From positions 3,594,001 through 3,658,000 of the forward strand of contig NZ_CP166625.1 in assembly GCF_041320595.1 (NCBI RefSeq): 64,000 nt of DNA, written 5' to 3'. The stretch comes from Pleomorphomonas sp. PLEO (GTDB lineage Bacteria > Pseudomonadota > Alphaproteobacteria > Rhizobiales > Pleomorphomonadaceae). Positions 44,202 through 52,932 of the stretch are shown in pieces. A program made the translations under genes and the position numbers. Every line of letters starts with the position of its first letter. Positions within the stretch are counted from its first letter, which is position 1. The notes below the pieces were generated by a model that ran no database searches, was not told the origin of the DNA, and saw only the letters and a program-made list of their open reading frames with translations.

Positions 44202-47200
44202 TCAGGCCAACTCGACATCGACTACGCCATCGACCGCCCGGAGCGCACCGGCTAGCTGTGGTGATACCCGATAGCCGCCCGGCAATTTCACCTCCACCTC
44301 GCCCCGCCCGCGATCGCCGAGCACGATCAGTGACACATCCCCCTCCCCGCCCGGCCTCAGCACATCACGGAGCGCGGCAAGCGGCTCAACGCCGCGCAGG
44401 AAGATCCGAAGAGCGTTTTGTAATTTGCCTGCCGCCTGATCGAGAGGCTCCACGGAATCGATGCGCACCGAGATGCCTTCCGGCTTGTCCTCGGCATTGA
44501 CGAGCAGGATAACTGACTGTCCGGGTTCGAGAAGGCTTCGGAAATGAGCAAGTCCCTCCGAGAAGATCACGGCTTCATACTGTCCGGTGGGATCTGAAAT
44601 GCCGATGATGCCCATTTTGTTGCCGGTGCGAGTCTTGCGCTCCTGCTTGGCGACGATGGTGCCGGCAAGACGACCGGCCGCGGCCCCTCTCTTCACCGAG
44701 GCTGAGAACTGAGCCCATGTCTGCACCCTGAGGCGGCCAAGAAGCGCCTCGTAGGCGTCGAGAGGATGGGCGGACAGATAGAACCCGATTGCCGTGTGCT
44801 CGCGCTGCAGCTTTTCTTCCGGTAGCCAGTTAGGGACAGATGGAAGGCGAACGGGTTCCGGTTCGCCACCGCCACCGAACAGCTCGTTTTGGCCAGTCTC
44901 TTGCTGTTCTAGCCGATGGGCGGCAGCGGCCATCACGCCCTCGAGCCCTTGAAACATCTTGTTCCTGTTAGCTTCCAGACAATCGAAGGCACCAGCCGCG
45001 GTCAGCGCTTCGAGAATGCGCTTGTTCATCGCCTTCGGATTGATGCGGCTGGCGAAATCAGAGACTGATCGGAACGGCTTGTTGCCCCGCTGCTCGACGA
45101 TATGTTCGACGGCCGCCTGGCCGACGCCTTTGACGGCGGCAAGCGCATAGAGAATGTGCTTGCCATCCACCTCGAACACCACATCGGATCGGTTGACCGA
45201 GGGCGGTTCGACAGTGATACCCAGGCGGATCGCCTCGCGCCGGAAGTCGTTGAGCTTATCGGTATTAGTCAATTCGAGCGTCATGGACGCCGCCATGAAC
45301 TCAACAGGGTGGTTGGCCTTGAGATAGGCGGTCTGGTAGGCGACCAGCGCGTAGGCAGCGGCGTGGCTCTTGTTGAAGCCGTAGTCGGCGAACTTGGCCA
45401 GGAGGTCGAAAATGGTATCGGCGAGCGCCTTGTCGATGCCGCGTTCGACAGCGCCATCGACGAAGCGGACTCGCTGCTTGTCCATCTCCGCCTTGATCTT
45501 CTTGCCCATGGCGCGGCGCAACAGGTCGGCTTCGCCGAGCGAATAGCCTGACAGGATCTGGGCGATCTGCATCACCTGCTCCTGATAGACGATGATGCCG
45601 TAAGTCTCCTTCAGCACCGGCTCGATAGAGGAGTGCATATAGTCAGGCTTCTCGAGGCCGAACTTTCGGGCGCCGTAGACGGGAATGTTGGCCATGGGAC
45701 CAGGCCGATAAAGCGCGACGAGCGCGATGATATCCTCAAAGCGGTCCGGCTTGATGTCCGAGATGGCCTTGCGCATGCCCATGCTTTCCAGCTGGAACAC
45801 GCCGACCGTCTCGCCATGGGTCAGCAACTCGTAGGTCTTGGGATCATCGAGCGGCAACGCCGACAGGTCGATCTTCACCCCCTTGCGCTCGATGAGGTCG
45901 ACGGCGCGCCTCAGCACCGTCAGCGTTTTGAGGCCGAGGAAATCGAACTTGATAAGGCCGGTGCTTTCTACCCACTTCATGTTGTACTGGGTGACCGGCA
46001 TGTCCGAACGCGGGTCTCGATAGAGAGGCACCAGTTGATCGAGCGGTCGGTCGCCGATCACGATACCGGCGGCGTGCGTCGAAGCGTGGCGGTAAAGGCC
46101 TTCGAGCTTGATCGAGATGTCGATCAGGCGGTCCACGACCGGGTCTTCGCGTGCCTCCTTCAGCCGAGGCTCATCTTCCAGCGCCTGCCCGAGCGTCACC
46201 GGATGAGCGGGGTTCTGAGGTACCAGTTTGCAGAGCTTGTCGACCTGCCCATAGGACATCTGCAGCACGCGGCCAACGTCGCGTAATACGGCACGCGCCT
46301 GAAGCGACCCGAAGGTAATGATCTGCGCCACCTGGGTGCGGCCATACTTGCCCTGGACGTAGCGGATCACCTCTTCGCGGCGGTCCTGGCAGAAGTCGAT
46401 GTCGAAGTCCGGCATCGACACGCGCTCGGGGTTGAGGAAGCGTTCGAACAGCAGGGCGAACCGCAAGGGATCGAGATCGGTGATGGTGAGCGAGAAAGCC
46501 ACCAGCGAGCCTGCGCCCGAACCGCGGCCTGGCCCGACAGGAATGCCGTGCGCCTTGGCCCATTTGATGAAGTCGGCCACGATCAGGAAGTAGCCGGGAA
46601 ACTTCATGCCGGTGATGATGCCCAGCTCGAATTCCAAGCGCTTATGATAGTCCTCAAGCGTTAGTCCGGGGGCAAGACCATGGCTCTCGATACGACGAGC
46701 GAGTCCCTCCCAGGCCTGACGAGCAAGTTCGGCCGCCTCGGCCGCCTCGGCCGCCGCGACGTCGTCAACGTCGGCTCCGGCAAAGCGCGGCAACAGCGGT
46801 TTGCGCTTTGGCGCCCTGACGGTACAGCGTCGGGCGATCTCAATGGTGTTTTCCAGCGCTTCCGGCACATCCGCGAACAGCGTCTGCATTTCGGCGCGCG
46901 ACTTGAAATAATGCTCCTCGGTCAGACGGCGGCGATCGTCCTCGGCGACCATGCGCCCTTCGGAAATGGCGATCAGCGCATCGTGGGCTTCGTAGTCGGC
47001 GCGCGTCGGAAAATAACACTCGTTGGTGGCGACAAGCGGCAAGCCGCGCGCATAGGCGAGCTCAACGAGATGTGGCTCGACCATCACCTCCTCGGGCGTG
47101 CCGTGCCGCTGCAGTTCGACGTAGAGGCGGTCGCCAAATAACTGTTCAAGCAGCGCAAGGCGGCTTTCGGCCTGTGGCATCAGCCCCGCGGCGATTGCCT

Positions 47201-47660
47201 TGTCGACCGGACCGCTAGGACCGCCCGTCAGTGCGATGATTCCACCGGTCAGCCCTTCGAAACGGCCGATCGGCAAATTGGCGGCAGCGCCGGGTTCCGA
47301 TTCCAGGAAGGAGCGCGACATCAGCACCGTGAGGTTGGCGAAACCTTCCGCCGTTGCTGCCAGGAGCACGATGGACGGCAGCGCCTGCGGCAGTCCGCCC
47401 GGTCGGCGGCGGTCGGTGCTATCATCCCCGAAATCGACGGCCATTTGGCAGCCGATGATCGGCTGCAATCCCTTCTCGATGGCCTTCTCGGAAAATTCGA
47501 GGGCGCAGAAAAGATTGCCAGTGTCGGTAATCGCCAGTGCCGGCTGGTTGTCAGCCAAGGCAAGCTTCAGCGCCTTGACGAGGGGAAGCGCCCCTTCAAG
47601 AAGCGAATAGGCGCTGTGAACGCGCAGGTGAATAAAGCCAACGTCGCCGATCATCGCCAT
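44202..47660 (-). CDS. dnaE: DNA polymerase III subunit alpha
   Basis: The 1152-residue replicative polymerase has an N-terminal PHP domain (FIHLRVHSAYSLLEGALPLV), the catalytic region (GPGRGSGAGSLVAFSL and MPDFDIDFCQDRR with the two catalytic Asp), a helix-hairpin-helix region (YALAAVKGVGQAAVEHIVEQ), an OB fold and a C-terminal domain. Several in-frame starts are possible; I chose the ATG at 47660. The SOS-controlled small-protein gene ends 129 bp upstream in the same direction. Confidence 0.96.
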   Translation of the reverse strand: MAMIGDVGFIHLRVHSAYSLLEGALPLVKALKLALADNQPALAITDTGNLFCALEFSEKAIEKGLQPIIGCQMAVDFGDDSTDRRRPGGLPQALPSIVLLAATAEGFANLTVLMSRSFLESEPGAAANLPIGRFEGLTGGIIALTGGPSGPVDKAIAAGLMPQAESRLALLEQLFGDRLYVELQRHGTPEEVMVEPHLVELAYARGLPLVATNECYFPTRADYEAHDALIAISEGRMVAEDDRRRLTEEHYFKSRAEMQTLFADVPEALENTIEIARRCTVRAPKRKPLLPRFAGADVDDVAAAEAAEAAELARQAWEGLARRIESHGLAPGLTLEDYHKRLEFELGIITGMKFPGYFLIVADFIKWAKAHGIPVGPGRGSGAGSLVAFSLTITDLDPLRFALLFERFLNPERVSMPDFDIDFCQDRREEVIRYVQGKYGRTQVAQIITFGSLQARAVLRDVGRVLQMSYGQVDKLCKLVPQNPAHPVTLGQALEDEPRLKEAREDPVVDRLIDISIKLEGLYRHASTHAAGIVIGDRPLDQLVPLYRDPRSDMPVTQYNMKWVESTGLIKFDFLGLKTLTVLRRAVDLIERKGVKIDLSALPLDDPKTYELLTHGETVGVFQLESMGMRKAISDIKPDRFEDIIALVALYRPGPMANIPVYGARKFGLEKPDYMHSSIEPVLKETYGIIVYQEQVMQIAQILSGYSLGEADLLRRAMGKKIKAEMDKQRVRFVDGAVERGIDKALADTIFDLLAKFADYGFNKSHAAAYALVAYQTAYLKANHPVEFMAASMTLELTNTDKLNDFRREAIRLGITVEPPSVNRSDVVFEVDGKHILYALAAVKGVGQAAVEHIVEQRGNKPFRSVSDFASRINPKAMNKRILEALTAAGAFDCLEANRNKMFQGLEGVMAAAAHRLEQQETGQNELFGGGGEPEPVRLPSVPNWLPEEKLQREHTAIGFYLSAHPLDAYEALLGRLRVQTWAQFSASVKRGAAAGRLAGTIVAKQERKTRTGNKMGIIGISDPTGQYEAVIFSEGLAHFRSLLEPGQSVILLVNAEDKPEGISVRIDSVEPLDQAAGKLQNALRIFLRGVEPLAALRDVLRPGGEGDVSLIVLGDRGRGEVEVKLPGGYRVSPQLAGALRAVDGVVDVELA

Positions 47661-47789
47661 GTTCCGATTGGAAGCCGATCCACCACATCGGATCGGCGAA
47701 GACAGGCTACCCCATCCAGCCAAGCGATCGGAGTGTTTTCGTGGAAAGGCTTGCGACTTGTGGAAAACTCACCCCGTCCATCCCCAAGC

Positions 47790-48092
47790 TCAAACCAATA
47801 TGTCAGCCGAACTCAATATCAGCACCAGCATGGTGCCGAACAGGACCAGGGCGCCAAGGGCCGCTACATCGCGGACGATAGCTGCCGAGGCAATCGCCGA
47901 GGCGAGGCGCTCGCGCGGCGATAGCGTGAAATCGCGCACCGTAGGCATCGATTCACGCGAAAATCCGGGCAAAACCTGAGCAGAGCCCGACAATGATCTT
48001 TTTTTGTTCTGGGTCGGTGGCGCCTGATTGTAGCGAATACCGACCACACACTCGATTTCCCTGATGGAAAACTTGGCATTTATGACAGGCAT
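47790..48092 (-). CDS. Small C-tail-anchored membrane protein, predicted SOS-regulated
   Basis: I do not recognise this 100-residue protein. Its N-terminal 75 residues are hydrophilic and basic. Residues about 76-98 form one transmembrane helix (VAALGALVLFGTMLVLILSS), leaving almost nothing beyond it, so the bulk should face the cytoplasm. A GGAGGCGAGG ribosome-binding site precedes the ATG. A near-consensus promoter with a LexA box between -35 and -10 lies just upstream. This setting recalls SOS-induced small inner-membrane proteins such as SidA of Caulobacter or TisB of E. coli, but there is no sequence match I can claim. An internal ATG at 47948 would give a 52-residue form. Confidence 0.6.
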   Translation of the reverse strand: MPVINAKFSIREIECVVGIRYNQAPPTQNKKRSLSGSAQVLPGFSRESMPTVRDFTLSPRERLASAIASAAIVRDVAALGALVLFGTMLVLILSSADILV

Positions 48093-48104
48093 CCTCGCCT
48101 CCGT

Positions 48105-48150
48105 GTTCCCTGTTATTCCCTATAATGTTCCGCCTTTGTTCTGTTGTCAA
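48105..48150 (-). promoter_or_regulatory. Sigma-70 promoter with LexA (SOS) box
   Basis: On the minus strand, TTGACA (48150-48145) and CATTAT are separated by 17 bp, a near-consensus promoter. Between them lies GAAC-N7-GAAC (48141-48127), the alphaproteobacterial LexA box. Two further 11-bp-spaced elements, TTCC at 48116-48119 and GTTC at 48105-48108 on the plus strand, extend the array. Confidence 0.75.
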
Positions 48151-48271
48151 GCATGCCCTTAACCTAGATCAAAATACGATAGTTCTTGTAACGTTCACGT
48201 GCGTATGAGAAGGATTCGCGCGTATGGAAATAGGGAATCGTTAGGTCGAAATAGCCGCCGGAGGAGCTTGC

Positions 48272-49054
48272 ATGCGCATCGCCACCTGGAACATCAACGG
48301 TGTCCGCGCCCGGATTGAGACGGCATCGGCCTGGCTGGAAAAAAGCCGTCCCGATATTGTTTGCCTTCAGGAGATCAAGTGCGTTGACGAGGCCTTCCCG
48401 ACCGAACCGTTCGAGCGCCTTGGCTATAATGTAGCTCTGAACGGCCAGAAGGGCTTCAACGGCGTAGCCATTCTATCCCTGCTACCACTCGAAGAGGTTC
48501 GGCGTGGTTTACCGGGAGACGACGAGGACATTCAATCGCGCTACATTGAGGCGGTAGTGTCCGTGCCGAGCGGCAGTTTGCGCGTTGCCTCCATTTATCT
48601 TCCCAACGGCAATCCGCCGGACAGCGACAAATACCCCTACAAGCTCGCCTGGATGGAGCGCCTCAAGCGGTATGCCGCTGGCCTTCTCAGGCTTGAGGAA
48701 GCTACCCTGCTTTGCGGGGACTACAATATCATTCCCGAGCCGCGCGACTGTCATGACCCCGCGGTCTGGGCTGGTGATGCGCTATTCCTGCCGCGGAGCC
48801 GGGCCGCCTACCGGTCGATCGTTAATCTAGGCTGGACGGATGCTTTGCGCTCCGTCGATGACCGGCCGGGGCGCTACACCTTCTGGGACTATCAAGCGGG
48901 CGCGCGGCAGAGGAATTGGGGAATCCGGATCGACCATGTCCTGGCATCTCCCCAAGCGGCAGATCGAGTCGCCGGAGTCGAAATCGAGGACGACGTCCGC
49001 GATTGGGAAAAGCCATCCGACCATGTGCCGGTGGTGGTCGAGATCAGGGTATAG
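48272..49054 (+). CDS. xthA: Exodeoxyribonuclease III
   Basis: The 260-residue AP endonuclease/3'-exonuclease repairs abasic sites. It shows the N-terminal RIATWNINGVRAR, the LQEIKC motif with the metal-binding Glu, LLCGDYNIIPEP, and the C-terminal RIDHVLASPQ and SDHVPVVVEI motifs. A GGAGGAG site precedes the ATG. It is divergent from the SOS-regulated gene, with the LexA array about 130 bp upstream. Confidence 0.95.
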   Translation: MRIATWNINGVRARIETASAWLEKSRPDIVCLQEIKCVDEAFPTEPFERLGYNVALNGQKGFNGVAILSLLPLEEVRRGLPGDDEDIQSRYIEAVVSVPSGSLRVASIYLPNGNPPDSDKYPYKLAWMERLKRYAAGLLRLEEATLLCGDYNIIPEPRDCHDPAVWAGDALFLPRSRAAYRSIVNLGWTDALRSVDDRPGRYTFWDYQAGARQRNWGIRIDHVLASPQAADRVAGVEIEDDVRDWEKPSDHVPVVVEIRV

Positions 49055-49155
49055 CGCCAGCTCTGCCGATCTGTTTCTCGGAGACGACGGCCCGGTGGAT
49101 GGCACTTGCCGGATGACTGACGGCATAGGCCGCCGAGCATCTCGACCGTTTGCGT

Positions 49156-50046
49156 TCAGCGGGTCGCTGAGGCTTCGACGGCACGTTCCGACGTGGCATA
49201 GGCCTGGGTGAAGGCGGCGTCGTTGTCCACGAGCCATTGATCGGCCAAGGCGATGGCCTTGCGACGCTCGTCCTCGCTGGCGAGCGAGAAGGCATCTTCA
49301 TGAGCCGCGCGGATTTCCGCATCGTCATGATGCATGACTTCGGCGCGCTTCAGAGCGATGGTCAGCCACATCAGGCCATGAACCGGATTGGGCTCGATCT
49401 GGTCGCCCTTGACCAGCATCTCGCCGAGTTTGGCCTGAGCGTCAATCTGTCCTTTGCGGGCTGCAAGCAGGTACCAGCGGGCGGCTTGCCGAGGATCCTG
49501 ATCCACGCCGACCCCGTCAAGGTACATGTTGCCAAGCTTCAGCTGGGCCAATGCATCGCCAAAATAGGAGGCGGCATAGGTGAATATTTCGCGGGCGCGG
49601 TTGACGTTGGGTACAACCGCCGAATCCGCGATGCCCGTAAGATAGTAAGAGCCAACCTCAACGAAAGCGCTGGAAATGAACGGCGCGTCCGGAGACGACG
49701 GCGAATCCTCACCGTGGGCCGAGATCAGCTGACTGAAGAAATCGAACGCCTTCATGTCGTCTTCGGCCACGCCGTCGCCTTTGGCGTACATGCGGCCGAG
49801 CTTCCACTGGGCCGCCGGATGGCCGCTCTGCGCGGCAGCGAGCAGCCCGGTGACCGCTTCGCGCTTGTCGCCCGAATAATAGGCTCGGGTGGCTTCGCGG
49901 AGCGTTGACATGGTTGCGGCATCGCAACACGCATCCTGCCTGGCGGCGGACTGCGGATCGAAGGCCATGGCCTGTGAGCCGAACATCACCCCCAACGACA
50001 GGGCGACGGAGACCTTGCAGACGTTTCTGACACAGACACCCGACAT
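49156..50046 (-). CDS. exoR: ExoR-like periplasmic Sel1-repeat regulator
   Basis: The 296-residue exported protein has a signal peptide (SVALSLGVMFGSQAMA) and Sel1/TPR-like repeats: GHPAAQWKLGRMYAKGDGVA, ALAQLKLGNMYLDGVGV, and IDAQAKLGEMLVKGDQI. ExoR of Sinorhizobium binds the sensor ExoS in the periplasm, restraining the ExoS-ChvI system that governs exopolysaccharide and motility. The architecture and repeat order fit. An odd feature is a Cys pair (DACCDA) near the mature N-terminus. The ATG at 50046 is chosen; GTG at 50052 is possible. A hairpin, CGGTGC-5-GCACCG at 50087-50103, sits in its leader. Confidence 0.85.
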   Translation of the reverse strand: MSGVCVRNVCKVSVALSLGVMFGSQAMAFDPQSAARQDACCDAATMSTLREATRAYYSGDKREAVTGLLAAAQSGHPAAQWKLGRMYAKGDGVAEDDMKAFDFFSQLISAHGEDSPSSPDAPFISSAFVEVGSYYLTGIADSAVVPNVNRAREIFTYAASYFGDALAQLKLGNMYLDGVGVDQDPRQAARWYLLAARKGQIDAQAKLGEMLVKGDQIEPNPVHGLMWLTIALKRAEVMHHDDAEIRAAHEDAFSLASEDERRKAIALADQWLVDNDAAFTQAYATSERAVEASATR

Positions 50047-50769
50047 GTTCACTCTCGGCGTTCCGCCCCGCCCGCTTTCAGGTTATCGGTGCCTAGAGCA
50101 CCGCGCCCATCCCGCGAACCTCCATGGGAACATGTGGTTCATGGCAGCAGCCACGTACACGCTTTCCCACGCTTGTTTTACGGGGATAAAGTCAGGTTCG
50201 TTTATGGCTGAATAGGGGCAATTTATGCCTAATGATTTCTGCTTCCGCGAGTTTGACTGAGCTGTTGCGGAATCGTCACAGCCTACAGAGGTCCGAAATA
50301 GATTTTCGACTGCGGAATCTTCCCAACGGCAGAGCGCAGATGACGCAGAGGCCCTTCCCACCCAGTCGCCAAGCTGGTTTTAGCCAACCACGATTCTCTC
50401 GGCGCCCTCCGGAATGGGCCAAAACGCCTTCGCGCCAGCAGGCTCCTGATTCCATTTGCGTGAGACGGAATGATCTAGATTTCGTCGCGCTTATCATAAA
50501 CATCAATCATTTATGGTACATTCTTCTATCTAAATGATAGAAATTGGACGGCTAACGTTCACATATTTGATTAAGACTCTCGTATAAATATTTGTTTTAA
50601 TATAATTTTCCGCACGATAATTGCTCTACCTCCATTTACCTTGATGGCTAAGCCCTTGCGGGGCCTTATCCAGAACTCTACGTAGTAGAAACGCGAACCG
50701 GCCAATCGTCCGGTGACCGCCCCTGCGTGCCGAGACCGTCGTGGACGGCCGGGATTTGAGGAGCCGCTC
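50047..50769. other. Long non-coding region between exoR and selO
   Basis: This is the longest gene-free stretch (723 bases). It contains the exoR leader with its hairpin and, from about 50470 to 50660, an AT-rich segment unlike the rest of the window. Short open frames here lack ribosome-binding sites and family features. I see no tRNA or transposase. Confidence 0.5.
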
Positions 50770-52248
50770 GTGCCTCTCTCCATCGCTTTCGACAACAGTT
50801 ATGCTCGCTTGCCCGCCCGTTTTTACGAGCGTGTGCGTCCCGAGGTAGCACCGTCGCCGGGGCTGTTGGTCCTCAACACGACTCTGGCCCAGGAACTAGG
50901 CCTCGACGCCGAGGCCCTCGCCTCGCCCGAGGGTGTGGCAGCACTGTCGGGCGCGGCGATACCGGCTGGCGCCGACCCGATTGCCCTTGCCTATGCCGGC
51001 CATCAGTTCGGTCATTTCGTGCCGGCGCTCGGTGATGGTCGCGCGGTGCTGCTCGGTGAGGTGATCGCCGGTGACGGCCGCCGACTGGACCTGCAATTGA
51101 AAGGCTCCGGCCGTACGGTCTTCTCACGGCGCGGCGACGGCAAAGCAGCGGTGGGACCGGTGTTGCGCGAGTATCTCGTCAGCGAGGCTATGGCGGCTTT
51201 TGGGATTCCGACGACGCGGTCGCTATCAGCCGTAGCAACCGGCGAAACGGTTCTCCGTGAACGACCGCTGCCGGGTGCCGTACTGGCCCGCGTCGCTGCG
51301 AGCCACGTCCGTGTCGGCACCTTCCAATATTTCGCCCATCGCTCCGATGAGGATGGTATCCGCCGCCTTGCTGATTACGTGATCGAACGGCTTTATCCCG
51401 ATATCGCGGGCACCGACACCCCTTACGCGGCATTGTTCGAAAGCGTCGTACAACGGCAGGCGCGACTCGTCGCACTCTGGCTATCGGTCGGCTTCGTCCA
51501 TGGCGTGATGAATACCGACAACATGGCGATCTCCGGAGAAACCATCGATTACGGTCCATGCGCCTTCCTGGACGCCTATGACCCCAGTATGGTGCTGAGT
51601 TCCATCGACCGCCAGGGCCGTTACGCCTATGGCCGGCAGCCGCAGATCGCTCAGTGGAACCTCGCTCGCTTCGGCGAATGTCTGCTGCCGCTCCTCTCCG
51701 ATGATCGCGACAAGGCGGTCGAGCTGGTCGTGCAGCGACTGAGCGGCTTTGCCGGTCATTTCGAAGCCACCTATTTCGGGCGTTTCCTCGAAAAGATCGG
51801 CATTGCCGACGAGCGGCCGGGCGACCGTGACCTAGTAACCGGTCTGCTGTCCGTCATGCAGATGGGAGGAGCCGACTTTACCCTTACCTTCCGCCGTCTA
51901 GCCGGCCTTGTCGATCCGAATGCGGATACCGAAGCTTTCCTGTCGCTTTTCGGGGGAAGCTCCGGGGTCGAGCCTTGGCTGAAGACATGGCAAGAGCGGC
52001 TCGCGGCGGGCAGCCGTTCCCCCGCCGACGTCGCGGTGGCGATGCGCGCGGTCAATCCCGCCATCATTCCGCGCAACCATCAGATTGAAAAAGCACTCGA
52101 CGCCATCGTCGATGGGAGCGACGGCTCAACTTATATCCGCCTGTTGCAGGCGGTGGCGCGCCCCTTCGAAGATCGGGCGGAAGATGTAGACCTCACCCTG
52201 CCGCCGCGCCCGGAAGAACGCGTGGCGGCAACCTTCTGCGGGACTTGA
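50770..52248 (+). CDS. selO: Protein adenylyltransferase SelO
   Basis: The 492-residue pseudokinase-fold enzyme transfers AMP to proteins. It shows YAGHQFGHFVPALGDGRAVLL, the ATP loop DLQLKGSGRTVFSRRGDGKA, GFVHGVMNTDNMAISGETID then YGPCAFLD, and the conserved C-terminal FCGT with its cysteine. SelO protects cells in oxidative stress by AMPylating partners. I chose GTG at 50770, preceded by GAGGAG, because the residues upstream of it do not resemble the family. Confidence 0.94.
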   Translation: MPLSIAFDNSYARLPARFYERVRPEVAPSPGLLVLNTTLAQELGLDAEALASPEGVAALSGAAIPAGADPIALAYAGHQFGHFVPALGDGRAVLLGEVIAGDGRRLDLQLKGSGRTVFSRRGDGKAAVGPVLREYLVSEAMAAFGIPTTRSLSAVATGETVLRERPLPGAVLARVAASHVRVGTFQYFAHRSDEDGIRRLADYVIERLYPDIAGTDTPYAALFESVVQRQARLVALWLSVGFVHGVMNTDNMAISGETIDYGPCAFLDAYDPSMVLSSIDRQGRYAYGRQPQIAQWNLARFGECLLPLLSDDRDKAVELVVQRLSGFAGHFEATYFGRFLEKIGIADERPGDRDLVTGLLSVMQMGGADFTLTFRRLAGLVDPNADTEAFLSLFGGSSGVEPWLKTWQERLAAGSRSPADVAVAMRAVNPAIIPRNHQIEKALDAIVDGSDGSTYIRLLQAVARPFEDRAEDVDLTLPPRPEERVAATFCGT

Positions 52249-52274
52249 CGAAGCTCAGCGCCCCGTGCGCCGAT

Positions 52275-52646
52275 TCAGGGCGCGGGATTGGATGGGTCGA
52301 AGCTTGCGGTAAAGGATTCGTCTGAAAAGCCGATGATCAGCTTGCCACCGTCCGCCTCAATGATCGGGCGGCGGATCATGCTCGGCTTCTCGATCATCAG
52401 GGCAATGGCGCGCTCGTTGTCCAGGCTTGCCTTGGTGGTCTCGGGCAGGCCGCGAAAAGTCAGGCCACTCTTGTTGACCACGTGTTCCCAACCGCCAGCT
52501 CGCGATACCCAGTTTCCGAGCTTGTCGCTGGAAATGCCCGATTTCTTGTAATCGTGAAATGCGTAGGCGATGTCGTGTTCGTCGAGCCAGGCGATGGCTT
52601 TTTTCATGGTGTCGCAGTTCTTGATTCCATAAACGGTAACGGGCAT
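52275..52646 (-). CDS. ArsC/Spx-like reductase (YffB type)
   Basis: The 123-residue thioredoxin-fold protein begins MPVTVYGIKNCDTMKKAIAW. It has one catalytic Cys and the ArsC-family RRPIIEADGGKLIIGF ending. YffB-like proteins are glutathione-dependent reductases, not arsenate reductases proper. The ATG at 52646 was chosen over upstream frames without family character. It is convergent with selO. Confidence 0.9.
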   Translation of the reverse strand: MPVTVYGIKNCDTMKKAIAWLDEHDIAYAFHDYKKSGISSDKLGNWVSRAGGWEHVVNKSGLTFRGLPETTKASLDNERAIALMIEKPSMIRRPIIEADGGKLIIGFSDESFTASFDPSNPAP

Positions 52647-52873
52647 CGCTCTACCTCGTGGTTGCGGCCGGTTCGCTCTCCAGAAGCCGGTCTCGGGGGC
52701 AGTCCCATACGTCAAGACACGTACACCGCTTCATGGGGAGTAGCCTATCCCCTTATTTCAACGACGAAAACCTGGAACGCGCCATTATCACTACGATTTG
52801 TGATCTGGACCGATTCTGAACTGCGGACTAAGCTGCATGAGCGATTGCTAATGTTCTCGAGTCGCGGGATATG

Positions 52874-52888
52874 ACACCTTTCAGGTGT
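52874..52888. promoter_or_regulatory. Inverted repeat in the hupS leader
   Basis: ACACCT-TTC-AGGTGT is a perfect 6-bp dyad, 45 bp ahead of the hupS ATG. It could be an operator or a small mRNA hairpin. I found no convincing sigma-54 or FNR site nearby. Confidence 0.4.
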
Positions 52889-52932
52889 GGATCGACCGCT
52901 CGTTGCGTTGGCGCGCTTTTCGGGGGAACAGC

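Noticed and set aside
50232-50537. 101-codon open frame upstream of selO
   Set aside because: No ribosome-binding site, mixed composition and no recognisable domain.
52258-52283. GCGCCC/GGGCGC hairpin after selO as a terminator
   Set aside because: Short arms, long loop, no T-run, and it overlaps the end of the convergent gene.
52904-52932. Sigma-54 promoter ahead of hupS
   Set aside because: A TGGCGC element is present but no GC element at the required -12 spacing.
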